A stretch of 64,000 nt of DNA from Sinohyriopsis cumingii (Eukaryota; Mollusca; Bivalvia; Unionida; Unionidae), in the NCBI GenBank assembly GCA_028554795.2, contig CM068829.1:129224016-129288015 (forward strand). Reading direction: 5' to 3'. Positions 60,321 to 64,000 of this stretch are shown in pieces (the stretch's first letter is position 1; each line of letters begins with the position of its first letter). The position numbers were made by a program, and so were the translations under genes. The notes beneath the pieces are model-generated. The model did not search any database, was not told the origin of the DNA, and saw only the letters and a list, made by a program, of their open reading frames with translations.

Positions 60321-60547
60321 ATACAATGAAATGAAATTAAGTAACTTAAGTTATATGACTAATACTGCTGGGAGTAAGTAACATAAGCAACTTTGCCATA
60401 TAAGTGAGTTAAAGGACTCTTCTGATAGAGATAACAATGTTAATAATTTGATCAATTTATTTTTTACCTGTCCCACATAGTGAGGATTTCGAAAAGGCAT
60501 GCAATCTAGCTGTAGTGATTTTGGTTTAGCCAATCTTTAGAATTCAG

Positions 60548-61165
60548 AAATAGTAAACAATCTGGACCAGAAACTTTCACATTGACAACTACAAGAAAAG
60601 AAGGAACTGAAAAGCAATTATGTGAATATGAACACTTGTTTCCAGTTGTTCCAACAAATAAAATTCACCATTACATAGAAATTGTATATTCTACACCTGT
60701 GGAACACCATCCTTACAGGATGAATCCTCTAAAGCAGAAATATTTGAAAACACTTTCGGTATTTCCTGGAGAATTTTTTCATATAACCGTGTAAATGTAA
60801 CTGAGTTCAAATTGTATTATAATGCCGAAACCAGATTAGACTTTCCGTATGTGTACTGACTGGAAAAATCAACAGTGCCACCCAAACATATTCCTTTTCA
60901 ATACAAAGAATCAATGACTGCATTGACAAAATTGGAAATGCAAAATATATAAACAAATTTGACATTTCCAAAGGATTCTGGCAAATTCTACTGAGGGAAA
61001 GAGAAAAGCAAACTCTGGCATTCGTAACTCCAGATGGACATTATCAATATAAATTTGTCCCTTTGGGATGAAATGTTTGCCTTGTACTTTCAAACTTTTA
61101 ATAAATATGATAACATCATGTCTAGATAATTGTGATGCTTACATCGTTGACGTCATCATCCTCAG
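60548..61165 (+). pseudogene. LTR-retrotransposon RT relic
   Basis: The start is YEHLFPVVPTNKIHHYIEIV (about 60615-60675) followed by HHPYRMNPLKQKYLK (about 60707-60750), the entry to the RT domain in Gypsy-group Pol. Further pieces are a CTDWKNQQ-type remnant of the TDYRxxN block (about 60855-60880) and FDISKGFWQILL (about 60958-60993), holding the first catalytic Asp. AFVTPDGHYQYKFVPLG follows (about 61018-61070). The segment LINMITSCLDNCDAYIVDVI (about 61095-61155) has the second catalytic box mutated to YIVD. Frameshifts and stops are frequent. The relic stops where a SINE begins at about 61165. Confidence 0.85.
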
Positions 61166-61335
61166 ATGCAGAAGGTCACAGAATTGAACCCTGGCCAACT
61201 CATACCAATGACTTATAAAATTTATACTACCAGCTGCCTCGCTAGGCGCTCAGCATAAAGAGGTTAGTGTTAGAACTGGTCAGTTTGGTGTCAGGATAAT
61301 GCACTCATGATTTTTAGTGGTATCATCCCTGCATC
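61165..61335 (+). mobile_element. SINE family A, 5'-truncated, inside the RT relic
   Basis: ATGCAGAAGGTCACAGAATTGAACC corresponds to the B-box part of the tRNA head. GAGTCATACC-like text, GCTGCCTCGCTAGGCGCTCAGC and GTGTCAGGATAATG follow, colinear with 1339-1475. The left edge coincides with loss of RT homology. Confidence 0.8.
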
Positions 61336-61792
61336 TAGTAACATCGGAATGACTAATTATTATTTAATACATTTTATAGTGACGTTCTATTAGAACCGTT
61401 AGGTCTCTCAAATGAACATTTCTCCAACATTGATAAAAGTACACTTTACAGCATCAGACACACATATTTAAAACAAAATCATTATTCAAGTTTGATATAT
61501 TATACATGAAGGAAAACATTGTAATATTGAGGGTTTGGTGGGGTTTTATATTTGTATATTGAATATTTTAGAATATATAGTTGGCAATAATCCATTGTAA
61601 ATTATAAAAGATTTTGCCATCTATGTTTCATATGTTGGTGTAAAATTTGGGCTCAGGACTGTGTTTAAAACATCTCTTCAACCTTTACAACTAAACAGAA
61701 TGATTTTAAAAGGTATGGGATAAAGGTTGAATTGATATGCTTGTATTTCATATTTAGTTATACATTAAACACCACATTTGAGTTCCTATTTA
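61336..61792. other. AT-rich DNA, no gene seen
   Basis: No RT, RNase H or LTR sequence was recognised here. Confidence 0.4.
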
Positions 61793-61804
61793 CAAGGCGA
61801 GTGG

Positions 61805-62057
61805 AGGCCCCGAATGGCTGAGTGGTCTAAAGCGCTCACCGTTCCAGATCACTGCCATCCCACCTCTGTCTGCATGGGTTCGAGTCCAAGGCTCGGCTAG
61901 CGTAGGTACGTGGGAAAGCCTGCCAATAGCTTCTCATGGGTCAGTGGTTCTTCCCTGGGTTTTCCAGGGTTCTTCCTCCGAAAGTTATACTGGCCGCCAT
62001 GTATAGCCTATCTTGTGCTGAAAAATGGCATTAAACTATAGAACAACAAAAAAAAAT
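61805..62057 (+). mobile_element. SINE family B, full length, with perfect target duplication
   Basis: This 253-bp element has a consensus-perfect pol III A box TGGCTGAGTGG (61815-61825) and B box GGTTCGAGTCC (61877-61887). It also has the family body (CTTCTCATGGGTCAGTGGTT, CCTGGGTTTTCCAGGG, TCTTGTGCTGAAAAATGGC) and an AACAACAAAAAAAAA tail. The 12-bp sequence CAAGGCGAGTGG flanks it exactly (61793-61804 and 62058-62069). The intact boxes and exact duplication mark it as the youngest-looking SINE in the window. The head resembles a class II tRNA, but I did not establish a complete functional cloverleaf. Confidence 0.95.
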
Positions 62058-62069
62058 CAAGGCGAGTGG

Positions 62070-63395
62070 TTATCATGTTCAGTTTCTCATTTATGTCCTT
62101 TAAAGCAATTTAGAGTAAAGAGATGACTGTCACAAAGTACTTTTTAATTCAGTCTTTAGTTCTGGAATCTGTAGGATACATACATGAAATTTAATACATA
62201 TATGTACCTCTACTAGAAAATATTTCAAGCAACAAAGAATATATTTTCAATGCCATGTTCAAAAGTCATATCATCTGTGAAAATCAGAAGGATGATACCC
62301 TGATTGCAATGAGGCTTATTAAAGAGTACATTATGTCAATAGGGGGCATTTTAAAAGTGTGCATTACTCAGGAAATAATCAAAGGAAAGTCTAGATATAT
62401 GGGGGGATACTTGAGAGCAGAAGGAACAAGAAGAAAAGGAACAATGCAGCAAGAAAAGAAATGTAGAAGAATGTGAGTTTGATTTTTTAAGAAATAACAT
62501 TATGACTTGGAAGAAAAACACTGACAAACTCAATTCTAGTTCGTTCTGTTGAACTTGCTGACAGATGTAAGACAACTGGAAAGATAAATTCTGTTCTTAA
62601 AGCGAACAGTTTTCATAGGACTGCAATGCAGAAGAAAATGCAAAATTCTCTCACTGAGCTTGAAAAGGAATTTGAGAGAAGGCTCCAACAGCTCAATAAC
62701 TGAAATGTTTGTGCAGAACCATTTTTCTTATTTCAGTTATATAAACCTATATAAACCTTGCCCTTTGTATTCAGAATTGGTAGATTTCTTCCTTATACCG
62801 AGAGCAAGGACTGTACAAAGGTTGGTACTGTAGAGAACGAGTTATTGTGCAGAAACGAAGCTGGTAATATATAGACGGACAGATATCACAGCATAATTCG
62901 CCTTACGGGGCTGGTATGAATGTTATACAAGTGATTAATGGTCGGAAACTGTAACCAGGTCATCTACATATGGATACAGACAAACACAATTTAATTTGAT
63001 TTCGTTGATTAATTTCGCGAATCTTGCCAAAATAAAGCTTCTCAGGATGGCCACAGGGACAGATGTATGTGTGTACATATGGGAATTAACTATTTAATCC
63101 AATGTGTGAATCAATGGTAGACATTTAAAGTTTTATTTTGTTTGATTTCAATTGATAAAATTAACTCTTAATCCAGCAGATGGGCAAAATTAACAGAATG
63201 GGGTCAAATTACTGAATTGTAGGAAATACCTGACTACCACTATTAATGATATTTTGTTCTTCCTGCTCCTGCTATTCAGAAAATCCTTAAACAACCCACA
63301 TGGATATTTTATTTCAACATTGAACTGAGTAAGTGTGCTGTATTGTTTGCAAAATATACTAAGCAACAATTGCAAATACCTAATTTAAAAAAAAA
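62070..63395. other. AT-rich DNA, no supportable gene
   Basis: A 73-codon basic frame (62255-62476 plus) and a 74-codon antisense frame overlap. Neither shows a domain. Confidence 0.4.
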
Positions 63396-63398
63396 TTA

Positions 63399-63720
63399 TG
63401 ATAATTTTGAGGCAAAGTCTTACTTTAATTGTTGCTCCAGCCTAGAGATCAACAGAAGCCTGACTCTCATTTTTACTTCATACATGTACTTGTAAATAAC
63501 ATTATAAGTCACTATATAAGTTTTGACAAGTTTTTATCTTAATTATCAAATACATAATTAAGATATTTATAATTCTGAGACAAAGTTTTACTCTAATTGT
63601 TGCTCCAGCCTAGAGATAAACAGAAGCCCAATTCTCATTTTTACTGCAAACTTGTCTAAAAACATCATAAGTCACTATATAAGTTGTGATAAGTTTTGAT
63701 CTTTAGATAAATAAAAGCTC
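63399..63720. repeat. Two-copy tandem duplication, period ~170 bp
   Basis: Copies from about 63399 and 63568 share AATTGTTGCTCCAGCCTAGAG, then AT.AACAGAAGCC and AATTCTCATTTTTACT variants, then CATAAGTCACTATATAAGTT and GA.AAGTTTT.ATCTT. Confidence 0.92.
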
Positions 63721-63923
63721 AGTGACAAAAGTTACAAGAACAAAATGTAATAATAATATAAAGTTAAGATCGGTAATACATATTTATAACAGAGAGTTAC
63801 TTTGGATATCAACAGTCTTCTAAGAATGCCATCCTAAGTGTATAAACTTGAATGTTACTGTCTTAAGTACTGAGCAAGTATATTCTATTAATTTAACATA
63901 GAATTCTATAGTTGGTTGTTTCA

Positions 63924-63946
63924 GTGTGTGTGTGTGTGTGTGTGTG
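63924..63946. repeat. (TG)n microsatellite
   Basis: Twenty-three bp of TG near the window end. Confidence 0.95.
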
Positions 63947-64000
63947 CATGTATGTGATTTGGACTTTTAACATAGCTTTAACAATTTTTTAGCTATATCG

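Noticed and set aside
57601-61800. Complete LTR retrotransposon or endogenous retrovirus
   Set aside because: No second LTR, no envelope-like ORF, and every domain is broken by stops, deletions and frameshifts.
61805-61890. tRNA gene
   Set aside because: A and B boxes are perfect, but a complete cloverleaf was not established. The segment is the head of a SINE with body, tail and target duplication. The heads at 1301, 26.4 kb and 55.5 kb were rejected for the same reason.
62255-62575. Basic 73-codon ORF and its antisense partner
   Set aside because: No domain, low-complexity Lys/Arg-rich content, and no matching splice or promoter signals.

Overview
The window looks like nuclear DNA from an invertebrate animal, probably a mollusc or another lophotrochozoan. 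It is AT-rich, has no operons or bacterial signals, and carries many long (TA)n and (CA/TG)n microsatellites. Most other recognisable content is mobile-element debris: tRNA-derived SINEs, decayed LINEs of at least four kinds, one LTR retrotransposon relic and one DNA transposon. I found no confident host gene. The placement rests on repeat style and the type of transposon proteins, so the phylum is an inference.

Layout. 0-7.3 kb: a 55-bp minisatellite, a (CA)(TA) microsatellite, two SINEs and a LINE reverse transcriptase (RT) relic. 7.3-9.7 kb: diverged direct duplications. 9.77-12.17 kb: the best-preserved element, a 2.4-kb DNA transposon with imperfect terminal inverted repeats, a TTA target duplication and one uninterrupted 562-codon minus-strand ORF. 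The ORF has a plausible D-D-(CxxC)-E transposase layout and its own TATA box and CRE-like sites. 13.8-15.4 kb: an internally deleted LINE. 17.4-19.2 kb: a minus-strand L2/CR1-like LINE with endonuclease and RT pieces. 21.1-22.1 kb: a cluster of long fold-back repeats. 26.3-28.9 kb: a dimeric SINE, two perfect palindromes and an L2-like LINE 3' end. 33.6-40.3 kb: an ancient array of 2-kb-scale tandem duplications with one unusually conserved 145-bp block. 40.3 kb: an unassigned coding relic. 46.3-46.9 kb: an L1/Tx1-like LINE C-terminus with a microsatellite grown inside its ORF. 53.0-53.7 kb: a 94-bp dimeric satellite. 57.6-61.2 kb: a decayed LTR retrotransposon whose parts lie in the order gag, integrase, RT, as in Gmr1-like elements, cut by a SINE. 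55.3 and 61.8 kb: two near-intact copies of one SINE family, each with an exact target duplication.

The remaining DNA, more than half of the window, is AT-rich and shows no gene I can defend. The genes do not form a pathway. The window reads as a gene desert shaped by transposition and local duplication. The most interesting item is the possibly autonomous transposon at 9.8-12.2 kb, followed by the integrase-before-RT retroelement and the 33.6-40.3 kb duplication array.
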